From contig NZ_VOJA01000001.1 of the NCBI RefSeq assembly GCF_007923265.1, positions 248,001-312,000 on the forward strand: 64,000 nucleotides of DNA, read 5' to 3'. The position numbers and the translations under genes are program-made. Shown here piece by piece: positions 28,044 through 37,549 of the stretch. The notes under the pieces are model-generated. The model ran no database searches, had not been told where the DNA came from, and saw only the letters and a list, made by a program, of their open reading frames with translations. Numbering within the stretch: the first letter of the stretch is position 1; the number at the start of each line of letters is the position of its first letter. Source of the DNA: Francisella salimarina. Lineage in GTDB: Bacteria; Pseudomonadota; Gammaproteobacteria; Francisellales; Francisellaceae.

Positions 28044-29228
28044 TTATATAAAATACTCTTGAACAGTTGGTCTTAGATTATATTCACTAGCTAAAACCTT
28101 ACCATAAGCTCCTGCTGAATATATAGCTAATAAGTCACCACGCTTTATTTTAGGAAGCTGATAATATTTTGCAAATACATCACTAGATTCACAGATAGGC
28201 CCAACTATATGATAATGTTGCTTTTCATCGACACTTTCATCAATCAAAGCCTCAATCTTGTGTTGCGCTTGATACAATGCTGGTCTAATAAGCTCTGTCA
28301 TACCTGCATCTATAATCGCAAAATGAGTATCTTGAGTCACCTTATTAAATAATACCTGTGATACAAGCACGCCTGACTGCCCTACTAATGATCTACCAAG
28401 CTCAAAATGTAGCTTAACATCATCACAATACTCAAAAAACTCTCTAAATCTAGCAAAATAGTTATCAAAGTCCACTATAGGATTCTGATGTGGATTTTGA
28501 TAATCAATCCCCAAACCACCACCAAAATTAATATGTTCAATATCAATATCATTTTGCTTGAGAAGTTTTATATGCTCATTTGTGGTTATAGCTAGTGATT
28601 GAAAAACCTGATAATTCAATATCTGTGAACCGACATGGTAATGTAACCCTATAATATTTATGTTGTCAAAGTTTTGAAAATCATTTTTTAACCAATTAAG
28701 AATATTAGCAAAAGCAATGCCAAACTTATCATCAAATTGCCCTGTACTTATATAATGATGAGTCTGTGCATCTATATTTGGATTAACTCTCAGACAAATA
28801 TTTACATGTTTATTCTTCGAAGATGCTATTTGGCTAATAACCTCTATCTCTTCTAAGGACTCGCTGTTAAAAGCAAAAATATCATTATCAATAGCCAATT
28901 CAATCTCCCAATCAGCTTTGCCAACTCCTGCAAAAACAATATTCTGAGGATCTACATTCTGCTCAAGTGCCCTTTTAATCTCACCGCCACTTACACAATC
29001 AATCCCCATACCATATTTCTTAGCAATACTTACTATCTTTGGATGATGATTTGCCTTAATTGCATAATGAATCTCAGCATTTTTGAAATTTTTATCTAAT
29101 GCTTTTTTTGCACTAGCAAATGTATCTTCTAAAAGTCTACTATCATATATATAACATGGTGTTGTGAGTTTATGCTCTTTTATATAATTAGCTAGTCTAG
29201 CTTTATCAAAAACTATATAGTTACTCAT
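28044..29228 (-). CDS. lysA: Diaminopimelate decarboxylase LysA
   Basis: LysA removes CO2 from meso-diaminopimelate to make lysine, the last step of the pathway. The 394-residue PLP enzyme has the Schiff-base lysine in AEIHYAIKANHHP, the phosphate-binding GGGLGIDY and the C-terminal active-site GPICESSDVFAK, where Cys is the partner contributed across the dimer. The TIM-barrel, then beta-domain order is normal. It is 13 nt downstream of the L,D-transpeptidase gene and 14 nt upstream of a permease gene. The decarboxylase controls how much diaminopimelate remains for the cell wall, which fits the adjacent wall enzyme. Confidence 0.95.
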   Translation of the reverse strand: MSNYIVFDKARLANYIKEHKLTTPCYIYDSRLLEDTFASAKKALDKNFKNAEIHYAIKANHHPKIVSIAKKYGMGIDCVSGGEIKRALEQNVDPQNIVFAGVGKADWEIELAIDNDIFAFNSESLEEIEVISQIASSKNKHVNICLRVNPNIDAQTHHYISTGQFDDKFGIAFANILNWLKNDFQNFDNINIIGLHYHVGSQILNYQVFQSLAITTNEHIKLLKQNDIDIEHINFGGGLGIDYQNPHQNPIVDFDNYFARFREFFEYCDDVKLHFELGRSLVGQSGVLVSQVLFNKVTQDTHFAIIDAGMTELIRPALYQAQHKIEALIDESVDEKQHYHIVGPICESSDVFAKYYQLPKIKRGDLLAIYSAGAYGKVLASEYNLRPTVQEYFI

Positions 29229-29241
29229 TTAATTATCCTTT

Positions 29242-29925
29242 TTAATATAAAATCGGCAAATGCCAATCATTTTGTACTTGTTTATAAACATCTTGAGTTA
29301 ATTGCACCAACATAGGATTTTTATTCATATCCAAATAAGATTGAATATCTCTAATATCATCCTCTGCCATAGCAGTACATCCTTCTGTACCTGTCGTCGA
29401 AGACTTCCAGATATGCATAAAAATACAAGAGCCTTTTTTGGCTATCGCTGGATTAGTATTGTACAAAATCTCTACACCATATTTATAGATAGCAATCTCT
29501 GACATATTTTCAGCTGATAGCCAATCTTTATCATCAATAAGATTACTATTAACTATTTGGTTATAGTATTTTGAATTACTATCATCTACACATTCGATTC
29601 CAGTTTTTAGCTGTATATATTCAACTACTGAGATATTAGCAAATCCAAAAGTTTTACCAATATCGAAAATACCTGCTGGTGACTTACTATCACCTTCTTT
29701 TTTTAAGTCAGTATCTGCTAGATTTTGATATATGCTATCTGCCCAAGCTAAGCCATTTTTACCAACTACTACAGCAGTTGCTAATTTCTTAGCCAACCAA
29801 TTATTTTTATTGTCTTTTTCAAAAAACCAAAGCTTCCCCGATACACTCTGCCAATTTGATGTGGTTACTACAATTAATTGCTTAGCCTTTGATATTTTTT
29901 GTATACTTAGATTTTGACTAACCAT
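29242..29925 (-). CDS. L,D-transpeptidase (YkuD) domain protein without a signal peptide
   Basis: A 227-residue protein with the YkuD catalytic signature: His171 in CIFMHIWKS and Cys183 in GTEGCTAM. Such enzymes make 3-3 diaminopimelate cross-links or attach proteins to peptidoglycan in the periplasm. It looks like the COG3786 branch. The ATG at 29923-29925 follows an excellent AGGAGG site 5 nt upstream, so the start is secure, yet the N-terminus (MVSQNLSIQKISKAK) is not a Sec signal. Either it is exported another way or it acts in the cytoplasm on recycled wall peptides. It starts the lysA operon. Confidence 0.82.
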   Translation of the reverse strand: MVSQNLSIQKISKAKQLIVVTTSNWQSVSGKLWFFEKDNKNNWLAKKLATAVVVGKNGLAWADSIYQNLADTDLKKEGDSKSPAGIFDIGKTFGFANISVVEYIQLKTGIECVDDSNSKYYNQIVNSNLIDDKDWLSAENMSEIAIYKYGVEILYNTNPAIAKKGSCIFMHIWKSSTTGTEGCTAMAEDDIRDIQSYLDMNKNPMLVQLTQDVYKQVQNDWHLPILY

Positions 29926-30423
29926 TTTGTCCTCCTAAACTTCAATCAATAAAATAAATTTAAAGGATAAGAGGTTTTCGCTTAGTGTATGTTTTATGGT
30001 TTTTGGGTATTAATGAATAATTTATTTTGATATAAAAGTTTGAAATATACATACACTATTCTCCTAATGTTAGAGGTTCCAAATGCGACTCATAAAGTTA
30101 TAACCAAATGACATACTCATGCTCTATTCCTTTTGGTTTAATTTAACGAAAAATATTATTTATCTCATTAGACTAAACAATAATCAATAAGTTGTAAAAT
30201 ATTTTGTATATTAAATTAGATTATTTGGTTTTTATTAATAAAATATTATTATAAAATCATGTTAATTAAACCAAGTTCGTTGTAAACTGATTTGGTAAAA
30301 TGCAAACTTGTATATGTAGGATATTCTCTTATATTTTATTCATCATGAAAGATCATGACTGAGTTTACTTGGTATATGAGAAATATTCTAAATAAATTTT
30401 CAAATCACAAAGGAGATGCATAA
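29926..30423. other. 498-bp non-coding region before gdhA
   Basis: No convincing gene is visible. It contains the promoters of the L,D-transpeptidase operon (minus) and gdhA (plus). A perfect 10-bp inverted repeat, TAGTGTATGT (29983-29992) and ACATACACTA (30049-30058), brackets the transpeptidase-proximal part. A weaker pair, AACCAAA and TTTGGTT, lies near 30107-30153. Two copies of TCATGA occur near 30342-30358. The length is unusual for this gene-dense window and could house a small RNA or a long regulated leader, but I cannot fold it here. Confidence 0.5.
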
Positions 30424-31773
30424 ATGAATGCTCAGAAATATATTGATAGCGTAATTGCTGATGTTGAAAAAAGAGACGGACATGAAAAGGAATTCATCCA
30501 AGCCGTTAAAGAAGTATTTTCTACTCTTAAACCAGCTCTAGAACAAAACCCTAAGTATATCGAAGAAAATATCTTAGGACGTATTGTTGAACCTGAAAGA
30601 GGCATCTCTTTTAGAGTACCATGGGTTGATAGAAATGGTGACGTACAAGTTAACAGAGGTTTCAGATACCAGTTTAACGGAGCTATCGGTCCTTTCAAAG
30701 GTGGTATTAGATTCCATCCTAGCGTATATTCTGGAATCATCAAATTCTTAGGTTTTGAGCAGGTTTTCAAAAATAGCTTAACTACACTTCCAATGGGCGG
30801 TGGTAAAGGTGGTGCTGACTTTGACCCTAAAGGCAAAACAGAGCAAGAAATCATGAACTTCTGTCAAAGTTTTATGATGGAATTACAGCGTCATATTGGC
30901 CCAGACAGAGACGTTCCTGCTGGAGATATTGGTGTTGGTGGTAGAGAAATTGGCTATATGTATGGCCAATACAGAAGAGTAAGAAATTCTTTTGAAAATG
31001 GTGTATTAACTGGTAAGTCGTTAGAGTCTGGTGGAAGCTTGATTCGTCCAGAAGCTACTGGTTACGGTGCTGTTTTCTTCTTAGATGAAATGCTCAAGCA
31101 TGATGGTGAAACTATGGAAGGTAAAACTATTGTGACATCTGGCTATGGTAACGTTGCTTGGGGTGTATGTAAAAAAGTTGCACAACTTGGTGGTAAAGTT
31201 GTTACTATTTCTGGCTCAAAAGGATTCGTACATGATCCTGAAGGTATCACAACAGATGAGAAGATTGAATTCTTACTTAAAATTCGCGAAGGTAAAGCTT
31301 CTATGCAAGACTATGCTAAAGAATTCAATGCTAGCTGGCATCCAGGTGAGAAGCCTTGGGGAGTCAAAGCAGATATCGCTATCCCTGCAGCTACTCAAAA
31401 TGAAATTGATGTTGAAGAAGCTCAAAAGCTTATTGATGCTGGTGTTAAATATGTTGTTGAAGCATCTAACATGCCTACAACTAACGAAGCAATCGAATTC
31501 TTAATGAAAAAAGGCGTATGCCTAGCTCCAGGTAAAGCTGCCAATGCTGGTGGTGTTGCGGTTTCTGGTTTAGAAATGAGTCAAAACTCTGCTAGATTGG
31601 CATGGACAGCAGAAGAAGTTGAAGCTAAGTTACAACAAATTATGGCTAACATATTCCACGCTTGTAAGTTTGCTAGTAGCAAATACAACCTAGGATACAA
31701 CTTGGTTGCTGGTGCAAACTTGGCCGGCTTTGAGAAAGTTGCAGAAGCTATGATTCAACAAGGTAGATATTAG
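30424..31773 (+). CDS. gdhA: NADP-type glutamate dehydrogenase GdhA
   Basis: GdhA makes glutamate from 2-oxoglutarate and ammonia with NADPH in the cytoplasm. The 449-residue hexameric type is complete: the substrate lysines lie in PFKGGIRFHPSV and LPMGGGKGGAD, the catalytic Asp in DVPAGDIGVGGREIGYM, and the nucleotide-binding loop in TSGYGNVAWGV. It starts at an ATG with a strong AGGAG site 7 nt upstream. Codon use looks like that of a highly expressed gene. It follows a long non-coding leader and is followed by a hairpin, so it is likely monocistronic. Glutamate metabolism is important in Francisella's intracellular growth; that is general knowledge. Confidence 0.96.
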   Translation: MNAQKYIDSVIADVEKRDGHEKEFIQAVKEVFSTLKPALEQNPKYIEENILGRIVEPERGISFRVPWVDRNGDVQVNRGFRYQFNGAIGPFKGGIRFHPSVYSGIIKFLGFEQVFKNSLTTLPMGGGKGGADFDPKGKTEQEIMNFCQSFMMELQRHIGPDRDVPAGDIGVGGREIGYMYGQYRRVRNSFENGVLTGKSLESGGSLIRPEATGYGAVFFLDEMLKHDGETMEGKTIVTSGYGNVAWGVCKKVAQLGGKVVTISGSKGFVHDPEGITTDEKIEFLLKIREGKASMQDYAKEFNASWHPGEKPWGVKADIAIPAATQNEIDVEEAQKLIDAGVKYVVEASNMPTTNEAIEFLMKKGVCLAPGKAANAGGVAVSGLEMSQNSARLAWTAEEVEAKLQQIMANIFHACKFASSKYNLGYNLVAGANLAGFEKVAEAMIQQGRY

Positions 31774-31801
31774 TATCTAAAATTTATATTACATATATAC
31801 T

Positions 31802-31825
31802 GCTAGTGACTATTCAATCACTAGC
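31802..31825 (+). terminator. Hairpin after gdhA, possible terminator
   Basis: GCTAGTGA (31802-31809) and TCACTAGC (31818-31825) form a perfect 8-bp stem with an 8-nt loop about 30 nt after the gdhA stop. No T-run follows, so it may be a 3' stabiliser. Confidence 0.4.
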
Positions 31826-31923
31826 AAAATCTGCTAAAATCACTTTCTCTTAAAGTTCTTTCTTAAAACAAATTGATTAAACAAAATAATTTTACGTCCA
31901 ATAACTATAAGCATAGGGTAAGA

Positions 31924-33069
31924 ATGCTTATATTACTGTCATTCCCCATATTGATGGGCATGAGTATAGATTTATTTGCACCATCTTTACCAGGTATAAG
32001 TATTTCATTAAATACTACAGCATCTATTTCAAAGATGGTGATCTCAATATATCTGATAGGATATGCTATTGGTAATCTGCTAATAGGTATCATTACTGAT
32101 GGTATAGGTCGCAAAGTTCTACTTAGATCATCATGCGTACTATTTGTGATAGTTAGCTTACTACCTACTCTAATACCAAACGAATATGTATTGCTAGGTT
32201 CAAGATTTTCTCAAGGGTTCCTTATGGGGTCAATGGGAGTTGTTACTCGAGGAGTTTTTTCAGATATTCTGCCACCTGAGAAGCTACTAAAACTTGGGCC
32301 AACAATGGGATTTTTATGGGGATTAGGACCTATTGCAGGACCTATAATCGGCGGCTTCTTACAAGATGCTTTTGGTTGGAAATCTGGATTTTACTTCTTT
32401 AGCATAGTAGTAGCATTGCTGACAATATTAGTTTTTATCTATATCCCAGAAACGCTTAGCAAAAAATCAAAACTAAGCATAACTAAAATCAAACAAGATA
32501 TAATAGAGGTTGTAACTAATAGAGAATTCATGACTCTCTGTGTAGCTATGGGGATAGCTTATTCACTTATCATTAGTTTCAATACTTTGGGACCTTTTTT
32601 AATTCAAGATGTAATGGGATATTCAGCCGCTTACTTTGGTAAATTAGCTATATTTTTAGGCTGCGCTTTCCTACCAGCACCGATACTTGGGCGTAGATTA
32701 TTAGATCACTATCCTGTTGGTAAAATATTTTTTGTAGTTATACATCTATTTATAGTATTGACTAGTATTTTCTTTATAATTAGCTTAATAAGCAATAATA
32801 TATCTTTGATCATTATTGCTACTATGGCTGTTTATTTCACATGTGGATCAATTTTTCCATTATCGATGGGTAAAGGTATATCAATGTTTCGCCATATCCC
32901 TGGAACTGCAGCAGCAATTATGTATTTTGTGAATATCTCAATGACTAGTCTAACATCATTTTTACAAAGCTACGTTCATGCTCACAGTATTACAAATATT
33001 ATAAGCATTTACTTGGTTTTAATGTTTATAATTGTTGGGTTATACTGGTATAAACTAAAGGATCTTTAA
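31924..33069 (+). CDS. MFS transporter, Bcr/CflA drug-resistance type
   Basis: An inner-membrane exporter with about 12 helices. It opens with LLSFPILMGMSIDLFAPSLPGI, the conserved D-x-x-x-P-x-x-P motif of the Bcr/CflA group, and has the MFS loop GIITDGIGRKVLL between helices 2 and 3. I choose the ATG at 31924, which has AGGG 5 nt upstream (381 residues). An in-frame TTG at 31873 would add 17 residues with a basic end but has no clear ribosome-binding site. Substrate is not predictable from sequence. The flavoprotein gene follows after 6 nt. Confidence 0.82.
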   Translation: MLILLSFPILMGMSIDLFAPSLPGISISLNTTASISKMVISIYLIGYAIGNLLIGIITDGIGRKVLLRSSCVLFVIVSLLPTLIPNEYVLLGSRFSQGFLMGSMGVVTRGVFSDILPPEKLLKLGPTMGFLWGLGPIAGPIIGGFLQDAFGWKSGFYFFSIVVALLTILVFIYIPETLSKKSKLSITKIKQDIIEVVTNREFMTLCVAMGIAYSLIISFNTLGPFLIQDVMGYSAAYFGKLAIFLGCAFLPAPILGRRLLDHYPVGKIFFVVIHLFIVLTSIFFIISLISNNISLIIIATMAVYFTCGSIFPLSMGKGISMFRHIPGTAAAIMYFVNISMTSLTSFLQSYVHAHSITNIISIYLVLMFIIVGLYWYKLKDL

Positions 33070-33075
33070 AGTCTT

Positions 33076-34260
33076 ATGTCTATAAAAAGCTATGATGTAA
33101 TAATAATTGGTGCAGGCGCTGCTGGACTTATGTGTGCTATAGAAGCTGCTAAAAGAGGGCGTAGTGTACTAGTATTAGACCATGCCAATAAAGTAGGCAA
33201 AAAGATTCTAATGTCTGGTGGTGGAAGGTGTAATTTCACAAATTATAACATAGCCACTGATAGATACTTAGCAGATAATCAACACTTCATGAAATCCGCA
33301 CTATCAAGATATACCCAATGGGATTTCATCAGCTTGGTTAGTGAATACAACATTCCTTATCATGAGAAGACTCTAGGCCAGCTTTTTTGTGATAACAAAG
33401 CTAAAGATATCGTTAATATGCTTCTAGATGAGTGCCAAAAATATCAAGCTAAGATACAACTACATACAACTATTGATAGCGCCATAAAAAAAGAAGACTT
33501 ATTTTATCTAAAATCTAATTCTGGCGAATATGCATGCCAGTCACTGGTGATTGCTACCGGTGGCTTATCTATACCTACTATGGGTGCAACTGGATTTGGT
33601 TATAAAATCGCTAAAAAATTTGGATTAAAGGTTAATCCTCAAAGAGCTGGTCTTGTGCCTTTTATTTTCAGCTCAGAAGATCAACAAAAGTTTGGACAAT
33701 TACGTGGAGTATCAACTTATTGTAGAGTTTCAAACAATCGAGCAAGCTTCGACGAAAACATTCTTTTTACACATAAGGGATTAAGTGGTCCAGCAATTTT
33801 ACAAATATCATCTTATTGGCATTCAGGAGAAAGTGTTGAAATTAATCTTTCTCCAAATATAAATATTGCTGATTTTTTGATTTCGAAAAAAGAACAAGGT
33901 TCAAAAGTCACTTTAAAAAATACTCTATCGGAGCTACTACCAAAAAATCTTATTAGTACATTTTTTGAGAACTTTCTACTTGAAAAAAGAATTTGTGATT
34001 TGTCTACTGAACAAATAAATAAGATTCATCAACAGCTCCATGAGTGGGTAATATACCCTCAAACAACAGAGGGCTACCGAACTGCAGAAGTTACCTTGGG
34101 TGGTATCAGTTGTGATGAAATATCATCAAAAACTCTTGAAGCAAATAAAGTCAAAGGTTTATACTTTATTGGCGAAGTTATTGATGTAACTGGATGGCTA
34201 GGTGGATATAATTTTCAATGGGCTTGGGCTTCTGGTTGGGCCTCGGGACAAGTTGTATAA
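33076..34260 (+). CDS. BaiN/HI0933-family flavoprotein
   Basis: A 394-residue FAD protein of the HI0933 (YhiN/BaiN) family. It has the dinucleotide-binding IIGAGAAGLMCAIEAAKRG at about 10-28, MSGGGRCNFTN at about 47-57, and the C-terminal GEVIDVTGWLGGYNFQWAWASG that closes the FAD site. Members are proposed flavin-dependent reductases, one of which acts on bile-acid intermediates; the reaction here is unknown. It lies 6 nt after the MFS gene, so they probably share a transcript. Confidence 0.87.
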   Translation: MSIKSYDVIIIGAGAAGLMCAIEAAKRGRSVLVLDHANKVGKKILMSGGGRCNFTNYNIATDRYLADNQHFMKSALSRYTQWDFISLVSEYNIPYHEKTLGQLFCDNKAKDIVNMLLDECQKYQAKIQLHTTIDSAIKKEDLFYLKSNSGEYACQSLVIATGGLSIPTMGATGFGYKIAKKFGLKVNPQRAGLVPFIFSSEDQQKFGQLRGVSTYCRVSNNRASFDENILFTHKGLSGPAILQISSYWHSGESVEINLSPNINIADFLISKKEQGSKVTLKNTLSELLPKNLISTFFENFLLEKRICDLSTEQINKIHQQLHEWVIYPQTTEGYRTAEVTLGGISCDEISSKTLEANKVKGLYFIGEVIDVTGWLGGYNFQWAWASGWASGQVV

Positions 34261-34314
34261 ATCTAATCGCTAAGCTATAATTAAATAAATATTTTTCGGG
34301 TCAAATATTTTAAT

Positions 34315-34791
34315 ATGAAAATACCTAATGAGAAAGAATTTGCTATAAAAAAAGCTATTCTAAAAGCTATTGAACAGGGCTATAGCGTTGCCCAATTAGC
34401 AGATGGTTTTGGAGTTTCTAGAAGTTTAATATACAAATATCGTAGGGCACTCAGAGACCAGGGTTTCATCAAAAAAAATGAAAATGATGTTTATGTTATA
34501 ACTGAGAATAAATTCTCTATGAAGCCCGAAGCCCCAAAAACTGCTAGCCTTGATTTAAAATATACTGATTTAAATGACCCAAATATTTATTCTGAAGAAA
34601 TACAGCTAACTGAAGAAGAGACTTCTCCTAATGAGGACTGTCTGCAAAGTAACGATTCAGAAAATATAGAATCTATTCAAAACTCCGTAGATCAAATGCA
34701 TAAGCTTAACGAACTAAAGAGAGCCAATAAATCGCGAACTAAAAAAGGGTTTCTAAACAAAGTCTTTGGCAAAATAAAAAAGATAATTTAA
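34315..34791 (+). CDS. Small protein with an N-terminal helix-turn-helix
   Basis: A 158-residue protein I do not recognise as a named family. Residues about 10-50 look like a Hin/transposase-type helix-turn-helix (AILKAIEQGYSVAQLADGFG then VSRSLIYKYRRAL), suggesting DNA binding. The middle is acidic and low in complexity, and the end is basic (KSRTKKGFLNKVFGKIKKII), possibly amphipathic. It is followed 9 nt later by a tiny gene and probably forms an operon with it. A role as a regulator is inference. Confidence 0.6.
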   Translation: MKIPNEKEFAIKKAILKAIEQGYSVAQLADGFGVSRSLIYKYRRALRDQGFIKKNENDVYVITENKFSMKPEAPKTASLDLKYTDLNDPNIYSEEIQLTEEETSPNEDCLQSNDSENIESIQNSVDQMHKLNELKRANKSRTKKGFLNKVFGKIKKII

Positions 34792-34800
34792 GGAAAGAAC

Positions 34801-34998
34801 ATGACAAAAATTATTGAAGACATTTCAGAATTTGCACACAAAAACCATATATCAGAAGAAACTGTAAAAGAGTTAATTGCTCACTTTACTAATGATGTTG
34901 AGAAAATCCAAAAATTTATTTTAGAGAAAACAGAATGTATTTTTGATGCTAATATTAGAAATCTAGAAATAAAAGAAGCCCTTAAAAATCTTAAATAA
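34801..34998 (+). CDS. Small helical protein of unknown function
   Basis: A 65-residue protein, predicted all alpha-helical and lacking membrane segments. It starts at an ATG with AAGGAA 5 nt upstream, which supports translation. I do not recognise it. It follows the helix-turn-helix gene by 9 nt, so the pair may act together. It converges with the subtilase gene. Confidence 0.55.
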   Translation: MTKIIEDISEFAHKNHISEETVKELIAHFTNDVEKIQKFILEKTECIFDANIRNLEIKEALKNLK

Positions 34999-35019
34999 TT
35001 TTTGTCTTCAAAGTCATCT

Positions 35020-36531
35020 CTATGCTGCTATTGATTGTGTAGTACTCTTCAAATTATTCAATGAATTCTTCGCATTAACAATATTAGGGCTATAAATATC
35101 TTTAGAATCTTGCAATGCTTTTCTTACTACACTTACATCTTGCCCTGAAGACTGAGACTCTTGTAAATTAGCGTACAATAATGCAATGATACCAGCAACA
35201 TGAGGAGTAGCCATAGATGTACCCTGCATATAACCATATTCATAGTTATTTAAAGTAGAGTATATTTGAGCTGTTTTGCCATAATTATAACTATCTCCAC
35301 CTGGAGCTCTAACAACTAGACTGTTTACTACCCACTTTAGTATCCCATCAGGAGCATAGTATGTCGAGTAAGGCGCTAACAATCCTTCCGGCCCTGTAGA
35401 TTCAACAACTATAGCATTAATATCTCTACAGCCTGATGGTATGTCATTAAATAAATTTTTACCATCATTACCTGCGGCAATAACTACTGTCACACCTCTT
35501 TCATGTGCAGCTTGAATGGCCTCTTTCCATGCTGGGCATAATGTGCCCATATAGTTTTCTCTCCACTCATCTCGACTGACTATAGGCTGTCCAGTGTATG
35601 GATCAATTCTAGACATCCCAAGGCTAAGATTGATAACTTTAACTGGAGCTTTGTTGTCCTCTAAATATTGCCCACTACTATTTTTTGCATATACTTGCGC
35701 TCCTGCTGCCCATTTGACAGATTCTAAAATAGCATAAGTATCACCACTGCCATCATCTCCTAAAGCTCTAATAGGCAAAATCTTAATACTATCTATTGGC
35801 CCTGCAACACCTTTGACTTTAGGACCATTTGCAGCCACTGTCCCTGCTACATGTGTACCATGAAAACTACCATTATCATAGATATTGCTAGATACTCTAA
35901 GCTCTCTATTCTTCATAAAAAAATAGTAATGGCTATGATCTCTATCTATTTTTTTTGATATATCTTCAGGAGCAGCATAAGCTAATCCTGAATCAATTAC
36001 AGCGACATCAACTCTCTTTGGGTTATCTAAAACTAAGTCCCATGCACCATAAGCATCAATCCCACCTGTGACCTCTTTCGGACTCTGCATATCCCACTGT
36101 TGTCCCCAGCTTATGATGTTATTTTGAAAGTTAGTCGTATTGGTTGTTTGTGTATTGTTTAAATCATAAGCATACATTTTTGAATTTTTTGGGATAGCAT
36201 ATTCAACATTTGGATTACTATCCATAAAATTTTTGGCAGCGGCATAAGCATTATTGTTTGATACCTTTTGGGCTGCACTACTTGACTGAGTTTTTAAACT
36301 AGTAGTAGTTGGCCGTAAAGCCTGGCCATCACTTACTTTTACAACTTTTGTTCTCGAATCTATATCTTCAAGGACTTGATAGTTTTGAACTGTACTCATA
36401 GTAGCTACAGAATTAGCACTAACAGTCCCTATTTTATTTTGATTATCTTTATACTTAACGATTAACTCAATATCGTTTGCATACGCTGAGGCATACAAAG
36501 AAGCTCCTATTAAAAATATTTTTTTAAACAT
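35020..36531 (-). CDS. Secreted subtilisin-like serine protease (family S8)
   Basis: A 503-residue exported protease. The signal peptide is short (about 1-18, ending ASAYA). A propeptide-like region (about 20-130) follows. The catalytic triad is complete: Asp180 in VAVIDSG, His224 in FHGTHVAG, and Ser439 in GTSMATPHVAG, with the oxyanion Asn355 in AAGND. It resembles extracellular subtilases of gammaproteobacteria, with a Ca-independent look and no obvious C-terminal P-domain. The gene stands alone. Its upstream region holds a long palindrome shared with a divergent SDR gene. Confidence 0.93.
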   Translation of the reverse strand: MFKKIFLIGASLYASAYANDIELIVKYKDNQNKIGTVSANSVATMSTVQNYQVLEDIDSRTKVVKVSDGQALRPTTTSLKTQSSSAAQKVSNNNAYAAAKNFMDSNPNVEYAIPKNSKMYAYDLNNTQTTNTTNFQNNIISWGQQWDMQSPKEVTGGIDAYGAWDLVLDNPKRVDVAVIDSGLAYAAPEDISKKIDRDHSHYYFFMKNRELRVSSNIYDNGSFHGTHVAGTVAANGPKVKGVAGPIDSIKILPIRALGDDGSGDTYAILESVKWAAGAQVYAKNSSGQYLEDNKAPVKVINLSLGMSRIDPYTGQPIVSRDEWRENYMGTLCPAWKEAIQAAHERGVTVVIAAGNDGKNLFNDIPSGCRDINAIVVESTGPEGLLAPYSTYYAPDGILKWVVNSLVVRAPGGDSYNYGKTAQIYSTLNNYEYGYMQGTSMATPHVAGIIALLYANLQESQSSGQDVSVVRKALQDSKDIYSPNIVNAKNSLNNLKSTTQSIAA

Positions 36532-36562
36532 ATAGTTTGTCCTTAAGTTGTATATTTCACAA

Positions 36563-36597
36563 ATTGCAAACCATTAATTATTTTAATGGTTTACAAT
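36563..36597. repeat. Long palindrome between the subtilase and SDR genes
   Basis: AAACCATTAA (36568-36577) and TTAATGGTTT (36583-36592) form perfect arms around 5 nt. Four more pairs (ATTG with CAAT) extend the stem beyond one mismatch, to 36563-36597. It lies 32 bp from the subtilase start codon, and no T-run follows. It could be an operator for the divergent pair or an mRNA leader hairpin. Confidence 0.55.
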
Positions 36598-36724
36598 ATC
36601 ATTATATAAAAGCAAATCTTTTTAAATATTTTTACAGCAGCTTAGAATTTAATTTTCCGTTATTTTGACTATTCGATAGACTTAAAATAAACTAACTTAG
36701 TAGGATACTTTAGATTTTATAAAT

Positions 36725-37546
36725 ATGGATAACAAAAAAAATATTCTAATAACAGGTTGCTCTCATGGTGGTATTGGCTACGCTACAGCCATCTATCTTC
36801 GAGATAAAGGATATCAAGTTTTTGCTTCTACTAGAAAGCAAGAAGATGTAGATAAGCTCAAAGCCGAAGGCTTTGATACTTACTTGATAGATGTCACTAA
36901 TTATCAACAAGTTGATCAGGCTTTAGAGTCTATTTTAGCTAAAACTGGTGGCAAATTAGATGCTGTATTTAATAATGCTGGATTTGGACAAGTGGGCGCA
37001 TTAGAAGATATAGATACGCAATTTATCAAAAAGCAGTTTGAAACCAATGTATTTGCCGTACATAATCTAACTAACAAAGCTATAAAAATCATGCGTAAAC
37101 AAGGTTATGGGAAAATAATACAGCATAGTTCAATATTAGGGCTTATTGGTATGAGGTTTCGCGGATCATACGTAGCTAGTAAATATGCACTAGAAGGTAT
37201 GACTGATACTATGCGACTTGAGCTTAGGGATACTAATATTTTCATTAGCCTATTAAATACTGGACCTGTAACAAGCAAATTTAGAGAGAATGCTCTAAAG
37301 ACTATAGATAATGTTGAAGTAGAAAATTCACCTCACAATAAAGAATACTATAGAATAATGCTTGGTAATCACAAACCTATCCCTTTCAACCTACCTGCAA
37401 TTGAAGTAGCCAAAGTTGTTGAAAAAATTCTTGTAGCAAAAAAACCAAGACCTAGATACTTTATAACAAAAGCAACTTGGATTATGACAACTCTCAAAAG
37501 ATTTTTGACAACAAAAGCTTTCGACAAGGTTGTAGGAAAGTATTAA
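36725..37546 (+). CDS. Short-chain dehydrogenase/reductase (classical SDR)
   Basis: A 273-residue NAD(P)-dependent oxidoreductase. It has the nucleotide loop TGCSHGGIGYA, NNAGFG at about 84-89, and the catalytic Ser, Tyr and Lys in HSSILGLIGMRFRGSYVASKYALEG. The C-terminal third extends past the SDR core and has a basic end, suggesting a retinol/steroid dehydrogenase-like or membrane-associated member. Substrate unknown. It is divergent from the subtilase and converges with a permease. Confidence 0.85.
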   Translation: MDNKKNILITGCSHGGIGYATAIYLRDKGYQVFASTRKQEDVDKLKAEGFDTYLIDVTNYQQVDQALESILAKTGGKLDAVFNNAGFGQVGALEDIDTQFIKKQFETNVFAVHNLTNKAIKIMRKQGYGKIIQHSSILGLIGMRFRGSYVASKYALEGMTDTMRLELRDTNIFISLLNTGPVTSKFRENALKTIDNVEVENSPHNKEYYRIMLGNHKPIPFNLPAIEVAKVVEKILVAKKPRPRYFITKATWIMTTLKRFLTTKAFDKVVGKY

Positions 37547-37549
37547 CCA

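Noticed and set aside
31145-31504. Plus-strand open frame of 119 codons
   Set aside because: It is an out-of-frame shadow of gdhA, rich in Leu/Lys/Ser with no ribosome-binding site or domain.
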